In this document: in pieces, positions 24,442 to 32,991 of the stretch
Position numbering within the stretch: the stretch's first letter is position 1
Layout of the letters: every line of letters begins with the position of its first letter
NCBI GenBank assembly: GCA_015063385.1
Contig: SVUG01000002.1
Location: 80,888 to 144,887, forward strand
Direction of reading: 5' to 3'
Origin: Oscillospiraceae bacterium
Lineage (GTDB): Bacteria; Bacillota; Clostridia; Oscillospirales; CAG-272
DNA: 64,000 nucleotides
The notes under the pieces: generated by a model
The model's database searches: none
The model's input: the letters and a program-made list of their open reading frames with translations, nothing else
Told to the model about the DNA's origin: nothing
Program-made: the position numbers and the translations under genes

Positions 24442-26835
24442 ATGAAATACGATATAAGCGAAGAAAAAATCATAATTTCGCAACGAGAATTCGTATCTAT
24501 TGCAAGGCGCTCGGTTTCTGCCACTGCGAGCTTTGACGAGGACGAGCCAAGCCTCTCGGAAATTTCGGCAAAGCGGCTCTCGGCAATAGTCGGCGAGGTT
24601 AAGGAGGTCGGCATTTCGCACGAATTTTCCGCCCTAGGATACGGCTTCAAGCTCATTTTGCGCGCGGACGGTGTGCGAGGTGACGAGATTATCCTCGCGG
24701 GAAATGCCGCGTCGTACAAGGCAGATCCAAGCCGTGAGGAGCTTGCCGAGCTTCGCGGTGAGGCGTTTCTCTTTGGCTTTTGGCTGGCGGAAAAGGAAAA
24801 ATATCCGTCGGTCAAAATAAGGCTCGTATTTATCTCGGAAAACGGGCTATATAAGGAAATGAGCGAGAGAGTTGAAATTTCGGTGCTCAAAAAATTCTTT
24901 GACAAATGTCTTGACAGCGTTAAAAAATTTGCGCGCCCAGAGGTCGAGCGCGTGAGCGAAAGACTGCCATCTCTTAAAGGAATGAAGTTCCCATACGAGA
25001 ATATACGCGAGGGACAGAGCGAGTTTATCCGCACCGCCTACCGCACGCTTGCAAGAGGCGGAGTACTCTACGCGTCAGCGCCTACCGGCACGGGAAAGAC
25101 GGTTTCCGCCCTCTACCCTGCTCTGCGCGCTTTGGGCGATGAACGGGTTGAAAAGGTCTTTTATCTCACCCCAAAAACCACGACCGCCGAGGCAGCGCGG
25201 GAGTGCCTTACGCTTATGGCGGAGCGCGGTGCGAATATACGCGCTGTAATTCTGACGGCAAAGGACCGCTGCTGCATTGGCAATCACGCCTGCCGCGACG
25301 CGCGCAAGAATTGCCGATTTGCGCCCTGCAAAAATATAGGCGAGGCGGCGCTGGCTCTTTATAATATGGGGCTGACGGTGGTCACCTCGCGTGAATTTAT
25401 GAGAGTAGGCGAGCAGTATGGCGTTTGCCCACACGAGCTCTCGCTCACCTACGCGGAGCTTTCGGACGTTGTGATTTGCGACTTCAATTATCTCTTCGAC
25501 CCGCAGGTTTACATTCGACGCTTCTTCACCGAGGGCGGCCGCTACGCAATTTTAGTCGACGAGGCGCACAACCTATGCGAGAGGGCACGCGAGATGTACT
25601 CGGCAGAGATTACCGCTGACGAAATTGCTGCCCCTGCTGCCGACGAGGTGCTGGGCGTGCTCTCCCCAACGAAGAAAATGGCAGACACCGCGAGGGCGGT
25701 ATTTGAGGATATTTTCTACCCATTCGTTAAGGAAGAATTGCGCGAAAACCGCGAGGGTGAGATGGTCGGTGCGGTGAATCTCTCTGAAATTCCCGCAAGG
25801 CTTTACACGCTTCTTGACGAGATTTTGACAGTGACGGACGACGAGCTGCGCGATAATCTGCGCGCGCGTGACGAGGAGCGCGACGCAAGGGTCAAGTCGC
25901 TGCGAAATTACTACTACAAAATTAAAAAATTCGCCGAGGCGGCGGCTCGCTTCGACGATGCTTATAAATTATTCGTGTTCTTTGAGGACGGGCAAATCCG
26001 CGTCAGGATTTTCTGCCTTGACACAGGTCCTGCCATCAAAAAATGCCTCGGAAAAGGACACGGTGCGGTGCTGTTCTCGGCTACGCTCTCGCCCCTTGGA
26101 TACTACCGCTCGGTGCTGGGCGGTGAGAGAAGCGACGAGATGCTTGAGGTTAATTCCCCATTCGCGCCTGAGCAGCTCTCGGTGGCTATTATGGACAAAA
26201 TCAGCACGCGATACTCCGAGCGCGAGGACACGCTGCTCGCCGTCTGTCGCGCTATTGCGGCAACCGTTTCGGCAAAGCGCGGAAATTATATGATTTTCTC
26301 GCCCTCGTTTGCCTACTCCGAGGCACTCTCTGAGCTATTCCGCGCGAAATACCCGAATATTCGCGTTCTGTCGCAGAAAAGGGATATGACGCGGAGCGAA
26401 AAAGAGGAGTTCCTCGCCGAGTTCAGAAAGGACGACCGGTCATACCTCATCGGATTTTGCGTTATGGGCGGAATTTACTCTGAGGGAATAGACCTCGCGG
26501 GTGACTCGCTCATCGGTGCGGTGATAGTCGGCATCGGTATGCCTGCCCTCTCCTACGAGCGAGAGGCTATCGCCGAGTATTATCAAGAAAAGTACGACGA
26601 GGGCAAGCAGTACGCCTACATCTACCCCGGTATGAACCGTGTATTCCAGGCGGCAGGACGAGTCATCAGGCGTGAGGACGACCGCGGCGTTATCGTGCTA
26701 ATCGACGACCGCTTTGACGACCCACTCTACCGCAAAAGCCTGCCAAAGCTCTGGGAGGGCGTGCAGTTTATAGGTGACGCAAAGGAATTAAAAGAAGAGC
26801 TCGAGGAGTTCTGGAGAGCAGAAGAAAACAACTAA
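24442..26835 (+). CDS. DinG/XPD-type superfamily 2 DNA helicase
   Basis: A 797-residue Rad3/XPD-like helicase. Walker A is ASAPTGTGKTVSALYP (near residue 214). An Fe-S cluster region has four Cys in CCIGNHACRDARKNCRFAPCKN-type spacing (after about residue 275, written with one residue of context). The DEAH box is ILVDEAHNL. The helicase C-terminal part has ATLSPLGYYRS, GGIYSEGIDL and motif VI QAAGRVIR. The N-terminal 180 residues precede the motor and were not assigned. Such helicases unwind damaged or structured DNA in repair. The start follows GAGAGGAGAG. The stop lies in a hairpin loop. Confidence 0.88.
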   Translation: MKYDISEEKIIISQREFVSIARRSVSATASFDEDEPSLSEISAKRLSAIVGEVKEVGISHEFSALGYGFKLILRADGVRGDEIILAGNAASYKADPSREELAELRGEAFLFGFWLAEKEKYPSVKIRLVFISENGLYKEMSERVEISVLKKFFDKCLDSVKKFARPEVERVSERLPSLKGMKFPYENIREGQSEFIRTAYRTLARGGVLYASAPTGTGKTVSALYPALRALGDERVEKVFYLTPKTTTAEAARECLTLMAERGANIRAVILTAKDRCCIGNHACRDARKNCRFAPCKNIGEAALALYNMGLTVVTSREFMRVGEQYGVCPHELSLTYAELSDVVICDFNYLFDPQVYIRRFFTEGGRYAILVDEAHNLCERAREMYSAEITADEIAAPAADEVLGVLSPTKKMADTARAVFEDIFYPFVKEELRENREGEMVGAVNLSEIPARLYTLLDEILTVTDDELRDNLRARDEERDARVKSLRNYYYKIKKFAEAAARFDDAYKLFVFFEDGQIRVRIFCLDTGPAIKKCLGKGHGAVLFSATLSPLGYYRSVLGGERSDEMLEVNSPFAPEQLSVAIMDKISTRYSEREDTLLAVCRAIAATVSAKRGNYMIFSPSFAYSEALSELFRAKYPNIRVLSQKRDMTRSEKEEFLAEFRKDDRSYLIGFCVMGGIYSEGIDLAGDSLIGAVIVGIGMPALSYEREAIAEYYQEKYDEGKQYAYIYPGMNRVFQAAGRVIRREDDRGVIVLIDDRFDDPLYRKSLPKLWEGVQFIGDAKELKEELEEFWRAEENN

Positions 26836-26849
26836 ATGTTGTTTTCTTC
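26821..26849 (+). terminator. Hairpin enclosing the helicase stop codon
   Basis: GAAGAAAACAAC (26821-26832) pairs perfectly with GTTGTTTTCTTC (26838-26849). The loop TAAAT contains the TAA stop. No T-run follows, so termination strength is uncertain. Confidence 0.6.
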
Positions 26850-26914
26850 GTAGCGAAGCGGCACGAGCGAAATTAATGACAATCAATTTAAAATACCAAT
26901 TTTTACTATAAGAC

Positions 26915-26943
26915 TTGACAAACATACCTGCCAGTTATACAAT
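26915..26943 (+). promoter_or_regulatory. Promoter of the small membrane protein gene at 26988
   Basis: Consensus TTGACA (26915-26920) and TACAAT (26938-26943) are 17 bases apart, about 45 bases before the start. Confidence 0.8.
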
Positions 26944-26987
26944 TAAATAAAGAATCATTATTAAAATTCGCAAAGGAGAATGAAAAA

Positions 26988-27392
26988 ATGAAAAAACTGC
27001 TTGGTGTAGTACCGCTTTTAACCTATCTCTTTGCAACGCTTGCTCTTGTTGGATTTGGCGTTCTTTTGCTGACGACGGCTGATTTGGCAGTCCCTGATGA
27101 TGCGGGACTTGGAGAGGTATTTTTTGATGTCACCATTAATCTTGGAGCAAAAATCTTTGTAATTCTCATTTTCATTTTGGCTTGTATTCCTCTTCTGATG
27201 TTTATATTCAAGCTGATACATCTTGCAACCGGTGCAACCTTCTTTGGTGCTTTTTGCGTAATCATTGATATTATAGTCACCGTCGCTCTCTTCATTTTGG
27301 CGTTCAACAATTCTACCGAATCATTCATAGCAATAGTGGCTTTTGCCGAGCTTGGATGCTGCGTCTGCAATATAATTTCAGCAGCAAGATAA
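26988..27392 (+). CDS. Small four-helix membrane protein, local paralog family
   Basis: A 134-residue, almost entirely hydrophobic protein. The motif IFKLIHLATGATFFG with C.IID matches the protein at 12539-12937 (LFKIIHVATGWGFFG with C.IID). A more diverged version lies at 2595-3014. It has its own consensus promoter, an AAAGGAG site and a terminator, so it is a monocistronic unit. Function unknown. Confidence 0.75.
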   Translation: MKKLLGVVPLLTYLFATLALVGFGVLLLTTADLAVPDDAGLGEVFFDVTINLGAKIFVILIFILACIPLLMFIFKLIHLATGATFFGAFCVIIDIIVTVALFILAFNNSTESFIAIVAFAELGCCVCNIISAAR

Positions 27393-27421
27393 ATTACATA
27401 TAGAATCATATAACCAAATCA

Positions 27422-27450
27422 AAAGGATGCCTGAATTGGCATCCTTTTTT
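27422..27450. terminator. Bidirectional terminator
   Basis: AAAGGATGCC-tgaatt-GGCATCCTTT followed by TTT, shared by the plus-strand membrane protein and the convergent small gene at 27454. Confidence 0.88.
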
Positions 27451-27453
27451 GTT

Positions 27454-27723
27454 TTAGTTTAATATAGCAGCCAGAAGATAAGACGTTGCAAATTTAATCC
27501 CCTTCACAAATGCTTCACATTGGCAGATAGAATCAAGCTCATCAATTGAATCGCAATATAGGTTGAGTAATTCCTTTTGTTCTTGGTTTAAGGTCTTTTC
27601 CAGTGATTCCAGCCGTTGTATCACTACTCCCGAAGCCTTCGACTCTTCCTCGCTCGAAAACGGTTCTAATGCTACGATATATTCCCATAATGTTTGTAAT
27701 GGTTTATTACCTTTGGATATCAT
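27454..27723 (-). CDS. Small DUF6809-like helical protein
   Basis: I use the Met with AAAAGGAG upstream (codon 27721-27723), giving 89 residues. The protein is helical and acidic, with a heptad-like middle (LESLEKTLNQEQKELLNLY) and a C-terminal AFVKGIKFATSYLLAAIL. This resembles DUF6809 proteins found often in Clostridia and their mobile elements. The similarity is from memory of the family pattern and is not certain. Function unknown. Confidence 0.55.
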   Translation of the reverse strand: MISKGNKPLQTLWEYIVALEPFSSEEESKASGVVIQRLESLEKTLNQEQKELLNLYCDSIDELDSICQCEAFVKGIKFATSYLLAAILN

Positions 27724-27778
27724 AAAATTTCTCCTTTTGATTATTATGATTATATAATATACCATTTTTCATATTATG

Positions 27779-27797
27779 TTGTCTTATGTTAAGACAA
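27779..27797. promoter_or_regulatory. Small palindrome between the DUF6809-like gene and mtnN
   Basis: TTGTCTTA-tgt-TAAGACAA is an 8-bp inverted repeat located about 55 bases upstream of the small gene start and about 75 bases past the mtnN stop. It could be an operator; no regulator is known. Confidence 0.4.
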
Positions 27798-27870
27798 AAC
27801 GCGAAAAAGTGATTGGATTTTTCCAAGCACTTTTACTATTATGATGTTTTTTCTTTGTTTTATTATACTT

Positions 27871-28566
27871 TTACCACTTTTCTATGAGTGAAAGAGTAAG
27901 ATTTGTGGAGTTCCTTGCGGCTATTCCGAGGAAGGTGGGATAGTCCATCGTTGCTTCGCCGTCGGCAGAGTCGGAAATTGCCCTTACCACTGCAAAGGGT
28001 GTACCGTTGACAAAGGCAACCTGTGCGATAGCGCAGCCCTCCATCTCGCAGGCGTCGGCTGAAAAATCGGCTATCAGTCTATCCTTATCAGCACTTGATG
28101 CGATAAACTTGTCACCCGTGGCAATTCTGCCAAGGCGCGCAGAGAGTCCAAGCTCGGCGGCAGAGGCGAGGAGAATTTCAGTGGCTCTCTTGTCGCTCTC
28201 AAAGTAAATCATATTGATGCCCGAGACGAGTCCCTTGGGGTCGCCTATCGGTGAGGTGTCCATATCGTGCTGGCAGAGGCTGTCGGCAATAACTATATCG
28301 CCCGTCGTGAGCCCCGATGCAAGCGCACCGCCAACGCCCGTGTTGACGAGCAGGCTCGGCGCATATTTGAGTATCATAATCTCGGCGCAGATTGCGGCAA
28401 AGACCTTGCCTATTCCGCACTTGGCAACGGCAACCGTTTTCCCACCGATTTTGCCCGTGTGAAAGTCAATTCCGCTGACGCTCTCGCACTCGTGGTTATC
28501 GAGCGCAGCAATAATTGCCTCAACCTCGGGCACCATTGCACCGATTATTCCAATATCAACCGTCAT
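27871..28566 (-). CDS. mtnN: 5'-methylthioadenosine/S-adenosylhomocysteine nucleosidase
   Basis: A 231-residue NP-I family hydrolase that removes adenine from MTA and SAH. Motifs are GIIGAMVPEVEAI at the N-terminus, NTGVGGAL, ATGDKFIAS and ACEMEGCAIAQVAF with the ribose-binding Met-Glu, and RAISDSADGEA with the catalytic Asp. It overlaps luxS by four bases (ATGA), so S-ribosylhomocysteine made here passes to LuxS. It is the last gene of the minus-strand run. Confidence 0.95.
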   Translation of the reverse strand: MTVDIGIIGAMVPEVEAIIAALDNHECESVSGIDFHTGKIGGKTVAVAKCGIGKVFAAICAEIMILKYAPSLLVNTGVGGALASGLTTGDIVIADSLCQHDMDTSPIGDPKGLVSGINMIYFESDKRATEILLASAAELGLSARLGRIATGDKFIASSADKDRLIADFSADACEMEGCAIAQVAFVNGTPFAVVRAISDSADGEATMDYPTFLGIAARNSTNLTLSLIEKW

Positions 28567-29036
28567 ATCTTTTCTCCCTTGTACTTGAAGTCCTGCTCGC
28601 GCGAGTTAAGGGCGGCAAGATACTTCTCTGCCTCGCGCTTTGCGGCGGTGAGGTCGAGATTCTTATAGTTTCCGCACTCGCGGCGCACCGCACCGAACAT
28701 CTCGCCATCGTGGTCGATAATCTTCTTCAGCGTATCCTTTACCACCGAGAGCACGACCGAATTGTCGGCATCGCGCACGAGAAGATAAAATCCCGTCTGG
28801 CAGCCCATCGGGCCAAAGTAGATTACCCTGTCGGAAATGATGCTCGCTCTGACGTAGGTTGCGAACATGTGTTCAAGCGAGTGCATAGTGAGGTTGTCCA
28901 TATAGTCACCTGCGTTGGGTACTCTGGTGCGCAGGTCGTAGGTGGTAATATCGCCGTCGATACGCGAGACGTAGATTCCCTCTGTAAGCAGGTCATGGTC
29001 CACGGTGAAGGAGGCGATTTTTTCTATTTTTTTCAT
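28563..29036 (-). CDS. luxS: S-ribosylhomocysteine lyase
   Basis: A 157-residue LuxS that splits S-ribosylhomocysteine into homocysteine and the AI-2 precursor DPD. Metal ligands are in HSLEH and in GNYKNLDL/ECGNYKN (the Cys region), and the catalytic Cys is in GPMGCQTGFYL. Full family length. With mtnN it forms a complete two-step SAH detoxification pair. A structured repeat lies in the 150-base gap upstream (29075-29172). Confidence 0.96.
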   Translation of the reverse strand: MKKIEKIASFTVDHDLLTEGIYVSRIDGDITTYDLRTRVPNAGDYMDNLTMHSLEHMFATYVRASIISDRVIYFGPMGCQTGFYLLVRDADNSVVLSVVKDTLKKIIDHDGEMFGAVRRECGNYKNLDLTAAKREAEKYLAALNSREQDFKYKGEKI

Positions 29037-29074
29037 AAAACTCTCGATTCAAAATATTTTTTTGAAAAAACTAC

Positions 29075-29172
29075 AGATTTAGGCGAGAATCGCCGTTTGC
29101 GACCGAAGGCGTAGATACCTACGTCGAGAGTTCAGCAAACGGCGATAGAAAATGCATATTTTCGTTCTCGTC
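29075..29172. repeat. Structured element, copy B (best preserved)
   Basis: Three nested stems: GGCGAGAA (29082-29089) with TTCTCGTC (29165-29172); ATCGCCGTTTGC (29089-29100) with GCAAACGGCGAT (29135-29146); CGTAG-ATAC-CTACG (29110-29123). It lies between the glyQS stop and luxS. The same architecture occurs at 47695-47792 and, without the outer stem, at 12307-12380. Confidence 0.85.
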
Positions 29173-29186
29173 AAATATGTTGTTTT

Positions 29187-30578
29187 TTAGAACTTGATTT
29201 TTTCTGCGATGTAATTCTTAACCTCTGCGAGAGGAATTCTTACCTGCTCCATAGTATCTCTGTCACGAACGGTCACGCAGCCGTCGTTTTCGGTATCGAA
29301 GTCGTAGGTGATGCAGAAGGGAGTACCAATCTCGTCCTCACGGCGATATCTCTTACCGATAGAGCCGGTCTCGTCAAAGTCAACGTTCCACTCCTTGCTA
29401 AGCTCGTCGTAAAGCTCAAGAGCCTTGTCGGAGAGCTTCTTGGAGAGAGGAAGCACTGCACACTTAACGGGTGCAAGCGCGGGGTGGAGGTGAAGAACGA
29501 CTCTGACGTCGCCCTCGGAAATTTCCTCCTCGTCGTATGCGTCAACGAGGAATGCAAGCGCAACTCTGTCCGCGCCGAGCGAGGGCTCGACAACGTAAGG
29601 AACGTAGTGCTCGTTAGTTTCCTGGTCGAAGAAGGTGAGGTCCTTGCCCGAATGGTTGCCGTGCTGGGTGAGGTCGTAGTCGGTTCTGTCGGCTATGCCC
29701 CAAAGCTCACCCCAGCCGAACGGGAAGAGGAACTCAAAGTCGGTAGTAGCCTTGGAGTAGAAGCAAAGCTCCTCGGGGTCGTGGTCACGAAGACGAAGAT
29801 TCTCGCCCTTCATACCAAGGTCAAGAAGCCACTGATGGCAGAAGTTCTTCCAATATGCGAACCACTCAAGGTCGGTTCCGGGCTTGCAGAAGAACTCAAG
29901 CTCCATCTGCTCGAACTCACGGGTTCTGAACACGAAGTTGCCGGGGGTAATCTCATTACGGAAGGACTTACCTATCTGGCAGATACCAAAGGGCAACTTC
30001 TTTCTTGCAGAGCGCTGTACTGCGGGGAAGTTTACGAAAATTCCCTGCGCGGTCTCGGGACGGAGATAAACGGTGTTGGTCGAATCCTCGGTGACACCGA
30101 TAAAGGTCTTGAACATCAGGTTGAACTTCTTGATGTCTGTGAAGTCCTTGCCGCCGCAGATGGGACAAACTATGTTCTTTTCCTTAATAAAGGCAGCCAT
30201 TTCCTCAAAGCTCCAAGCGGCAGGGTTGTCGCTCGTGCCGTTCTGGAACGCGTAATCCTCAATAAGCTTATCTGCTCTGTGACGAGCCTTACAGCCCTTG
30301 CAGTCCATAAGAGGATCGGAGAATCCGCCTACGTGTCCCGAAGCCACCCATGTTTCAGGATTCATAATGATAGCTGCGTCAAGGCCGACGTTGTAGCGCG
30401 ACTCCTGAACGAACTTCTTCCACCAAGCGCGCTTTACGTTGTTCTTGAACTCAACGCCAAGAGGACCGTAGTCCCAGGAGTTAGCCAGACCGCCGTAAAT
30501 CTCGGAGCCGGGGAAGATGAAGCCTCTGTTCTTACAGAGCGCAACGATTTTTTCCATTGTCTTTTTGCTGTTGTCCAT
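29187..30578 (-). CDS. glyQS: Glycyl-tRNA synthetase, single-chain type
   Basis: A 463-residue class II GlyRS of the alpha2 type found in many Firmicutes and archaea/eukaryotes. It starts with [21 protein letters not shown] and has the [18 protein letters not shown] motif. A zinc-ribbon-like pair of Cys clusters (DCKGC and CPIC) is present. Class II motif 2 is [17 protein letters not shown] and motif 3 is [10 protein letters not shown]. The C-terminal anticodon-binding domain begins near [21 protein letters not shown] precedes the ATG. The gene follows mtaB by 34 bases. Confidence 0.96.
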   Translation of the reverse strand: MDNSKKTMEKIVALCKNRGFIFPGSEIYGGLANSWDYGPLGVEFKNNVKRAWWKKFVQESRYNVGLDAAIIMNPETWVASGHVGGFSDPLMDCKGCKARHRADKLIEDYAFQNGTSDNPAAWSFEEMAAFIKEKNIVCPICGGKDFTDIKKFNLMFKTFIGVTEDSTNTVYLRPETAQGIFVNFPAVQRSARKKLPFGICQIGKSFRNEITPGNFVFRTREFEQMELEFFCKPGTDLEWFAYWKNFCHQWLLDLGMKGENLRLRDHDPEELCFYSKATTDFEFLFPFGWGELWGIADRTDYDLTQHGNHSGKDLTFFDQETNEHYVPYVVEPSLGADRVALAFLVDAYDEEEISEGDVRVVLHLHPALAPVKCAVLPLSKKLSDKALELYDELSKEWNVDFDETGSIGKRYRREDEIGTPFCITYDFDTENDGCVTVRDRDTMEQVRIPLAEVKNYIAEKIKF

Positions 30579-30612
30579 TATTTTTCACCTCAAAATAGAG
30601 AATTTGTAAACT

Positions 30613-31923
30613 TTAGTTGTTATTTTTAATAATTTTGCCATATATTGCGCCGTTTTCCTGTCGCTTTGGTTGAACGAACGAAAGCTCGCCGCACTTACCG
30701 TCTCCCTCGGCATAAACCTCAATATAGGAGTCGGAATGGCCGTAGAGATAAGCGCCCTTTTTGCTCTCAAAAATCACCCCAAGCGGCTCATTTTGCAGTA
30801 CAACCCGAGAAAGCACCTCGTCGCGCACGCGTGCACACTCGTTTATCAAGCGCGCACTGCGCTCGTGCTTTATCTGCTCGGAAATCTGGTCGGGATAGTC
30901 GGCGGCAGGCGTGCCGTCACGACGGGAATAGGCAAAGACGTGGGCGTCGAGCAGCTCTGCCTCGCTTACGAAACGCATCGTATCGAGGAAATCCTCCTCG
31001 CTCTCTCCCGGGAAGCCAACCATAAGGTCGGCAGTGAGCATCACGCGCGGCATAAGCTCCTTTATGCGCTTTATATTATCAAGCGCCATTTTACGACTGT
31101 ATCTGCGCTTCATTCGGTGAAGCACCGAGTCGGCTCCGCTCTGCATAGACACGTGAAAATGCGGTGTAAGTATTTTAAGGGGAGCAACTCGCGTTATGAA
31201 CCTTTCCGAGAGAAGCTCGGGAGCCATTGAGCCAAGTCGCACTCGCTCACAGCTGTGGCGCTCGTCAAGCTCGCATAGCAGGTCGGCAAGGTCGTATTTT
31301 TCATCGAAATCAGCGCCGTACGAGCCTGTTTCAATGCCGGTGAGAACTATCTCGCGCGTGCCGTTTTTATAGAGTCCCTCGACCTCACGGATTACGTCCT
31401 CCGGTCGCTTTGAGCGCACCGGGCCTCTTGCGCCGGAAATAGCGCAGTAGGTGCATTTGCACTCGCAGCCGTCCTCAATTTTCACGTAGGCGCGGGTTCG
31501 CGGTGCGCGCTCAATGCACATCGGCTCAAATGTCGCCCCATCAAGAGAGGTGACGAAATTCGGAATTTGAAATTCGGAATTCGAAAGTAATTTCTCCGCA
31601 ATTTCTACGCACTTCATCTTATCAGCCGTTCCCAGAACCGCGCTGACACCCTCAATTTTCATAGCCTCTTCGGGTGCGCGCTGGGTGTAGCAGCCGATTG
31701 CAATTACAACCGCCAGCGGATTCTTCCTTATGGCGCGACGGATATACTTGCGCGACTTCGCATCGCTCTCGGCGGTGACGGTGCAGGTATTGATAACGTA
31801 AACGTCGCAGACCGAATCGAACGGCGCGACCTCAAAGCCCGCCCTCGAAAACGCCTCGGCAATAGCCTCGCTCTCATAAAGCGAAACCTTGCAGCCGAGG
31901 GTGTAAATACCGACCTTACGCAT
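30613..31923 (-). CDS. mtaB: tRNA (N6-threonylcarbamoyladenosine) methylthiotransferase
   Basis: A 436-residue radical-SAM methylthiotransferase that makes ms2t6A at tRNA position 37. The N-terminal UPF0004 domain starts KVGIYTLGCKVSLYESEAI (MtaB type) with its three cluster Cys (GCKV, NTCTV, GCYTQ). The radical-SAM CxxxCxxC is CECKCTYC. A C-terminal TRAM-like domain ends the protein. An AT-rich segment encoding NSEFQIPNFV after residue 115 corresponds to a dispersed intergenic repeat (see findings). It overlaps hpt by 8 bases. Confidence 0.93.
   Translation of the reverse strand: MRKVGIYTLGCKVSLYESEAIAEAFSRAGFEVAPFDSVCDVYVINTCTVTAESDAKSRKYIRRAIRKNPLAVVIAIGCYTQRAPEEAMKIEGVSAVLGTADKMKCVEIAEKLLSNSEFQIPNFVTSLDGATFEPMCIERAPRTRAYVKIEDGCECKCTYCAISGARGPVRSKRPEDVIREVEGLYKNGTREIVLTGIETGSYGADFDEKYDLADLLCELDERHSCERVRLGSMAPELLSERFITRVAPLKILTPHFHVSMQSGADSVLHRMKRRYSRKMALDNIKRIKELMPRVMLTADLMVGFPGESEEDFLDTMRFVSEAELLDAHVFAYSRRDGTPAADYPDQISEQIKHERSARLINECARVRDEVLSRVVLQNEPLGVIFESKKGAYLYGHSDSYIEVYAEGDGKCGELSFVQPKRQENGAIYGKIIKNNN
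31556..31581. repeat. AAATTCGGAATT repeat pair inside mtaB
   Basis: Two copies of AAATTCGGAATT (31556-31567 and 31570-31581) lie within the mtaB coding region. The same 12-mer occurs after the deoD stop (9122-9133) and after the mnmE stop (37042-37053). These last two share 17 identical bases. Confidence 0.8.
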
Positions 31924-32476
31924 CTTCTCCGCCGTAAACCTCCGGCTTCAGAATACCAACGTAGGGGAGAGCGCGATATTTCTCGGCATAGTCGAGGCCG
32001 TAGCCTACGACGAACTCGTCGGGAATTTCAAGCCCCACGTAGTCGGGAGTAAAATCAACCACTCTGCGCGAGGGCTTGTCCAGCAGGGTGCAGGTCTTAA
32101 CGCTCCTTGCGCCCTTATGCTTCAGATAGCCCACGAGGTAGGAAAGCGTTCTGCCACTGTCAATTATATCTTCAATAATAAGAAAATCACATTCACTGAT
32201 GTCGGGGCGGATTACGTCAAGCACGATATTAATGTTTCCGCTTGATGACGTGCCGGCACCGTAGGACGACACGCGCATACAGTCGATTTCTACAGGCACG
32301 CCGACCTTCTTCATAAGGTCACCCGTAAACACGATAGAGCCCTTAAGAATACAAAGAAGCACCAGCTTCTTGTCAGAGCCGGCATAATCACGGTCAATTT
32401 CCTTTGCAAGACGGCTGACAGTCGCGTCAAGCTCCTGCTCGGTTATGAGAATATTAGCAATATCATTGTTTATCAT
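31916..32476 (-). CDS. hpt: Hypoxanthine phosphoribosyltransferase
   Basis: A 186-residue purine phosphoribosyltransferase that makes IMP or GMP from hypoxanthine or guanine and PRPP. The PRPP-binding motif is FLIIEDIIDSGRTL; LLCILKGSIVFTGDL and VGYGLDYAEKYRALPYVG are family signatures. It is the first gene of a minus-strand run with mtaB and glyQS, driven by a good promoter divergent from rpmH. The Shine-Dalgarno sequence is weak (GGGG about 11 bases upstream). Confidence 0.94.
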   Translation of the reverse strand: MINNDIANILITEQELDATVSRLAKEIDRDYAGSDKKLVLLCILKGSIVFTGDLMKKVGVPVEIDCMRVSSYGAGTSSSGNINIVLDVIRPDISECDFLIIEDIIDSGRTLSYLVGYLKHKGARSVKTCTLLDKPSRRVVDFTPDYVGLEIPDEFVVGYGLDYAEKYRALPYVGILKPEVYGGEDA

Positions 32477-32509
32477 ACCAACACTACCCCATTTTATATG
32501 ATAAAGTAT

Positions 32510-32538
32510 ATTTTAGCAGAAAGGCTCGAAAAAGTCAA
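32510..32538 (-). promoter_or_regulatory. Promoter of the hpt-mtaB-glyQS run
   Basis: On the minus strand TTGACT (32538-32533) and TAAAAT (32515-32510) are 17 bases apart, with TGC before the -10. Confidence 0.75.
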
Positions 32539-32608
32539 GTAAAATGACCGCTGTTTTATAATTTCTTTATTAAAATATTATTTATAATAAGTTTTTTTAA
32601 AAAGCATC

Positions 32609-32637
32609 TTGACAAAGCGGGAGTTTTCGGCTATAAT
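32609..32637 (+). promoter_or_regulatory. rpmH: Promoter of rpmH
   Basis: Perfect TTGACA (32609-32614), 17-base spacer, TATAAT (32632-32637). The leader has a small CCGAGG...CCTCGG hairpin before the strong AAGGAGGTG site. Confidence 0.9.
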
Positions 32638-32730
32638 ATACTCTGCTTTCGTATGGTTTATTGAATACGCGACAGCATCCGAGGAGCTTCCCTCGGGACG
32701 TTAATCTATTTTACAAGGAGGTGCGAGTCC

Positions 32731-32865
32731 ATGAAAAGAACATACCAGCCTAAGAAAAGACAGAGAAAAAAGGAACATGGCTTTAGAAAAAGAATGGCTA
32801 CCGCTAACGGTAGAAAGGTTCTTAAGAGAAGACGCGCCAAGGGCAGAGCTAAGCTCACCTACTAA
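32731..32865 (+). CDS. rpmH: 50S ribosomal protein L34
   Basis: A 44-residue, very basic protein with the universal L34 sequence pattern ([20 protein letters not shown], ending GRAKLTY). AAGGAGGTG lies 8 bases upstream. It opens the rpmH-rnpA-yidD-yidC-jag-mnmE cluster that usually lies near the chromosomal origin, but dnaA is not adjacent here. Confidence 0.98.
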   Translation: MKRTYQPKKRQRKKEHGFRKRMATANGRKVLKRRRAKGRAKLTY

Positions 32866-32907
32866 TTGAAGGTCACTCGTCTGACCACGTCGTCACGGAC
32901 GACAAAG

Positions 32908-32957
32908 AAAACCTCCGATAAAGCGCAGCCTTGCAGGACTTTATCGGGGGTTTTGCA
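32908..32957 (+). terminator. Terminator or attenuator between rpmH and rnpA
   Basis: A 16-bp stem with one T-G pair (AAAACCTCCGATAAAG, 32908-32923, with 32939-32954) ends in GGTTTT. It would lower rnpA expression relative to rpmH. Confidence 0.8.
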
Positions 32958-32991
32958 TAATTAAGCTAAAGTATTTTGAGGGGGTACGGAT

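Noticed and set aside
29484..30629. 381-codon plus-strand frame opposite glyQS
   Set aside because: Antisense to a gene with all class II synthetase motifs; no independent coding signals.
32477..32730. Possible chromosomal replication origin upstream of rpmH
   Set aside because: The region is AT-rich, but I saw no DnaA-box cluster and no dnaA or dnaN; it is explained by divergent promoters of hpt and rpmH.
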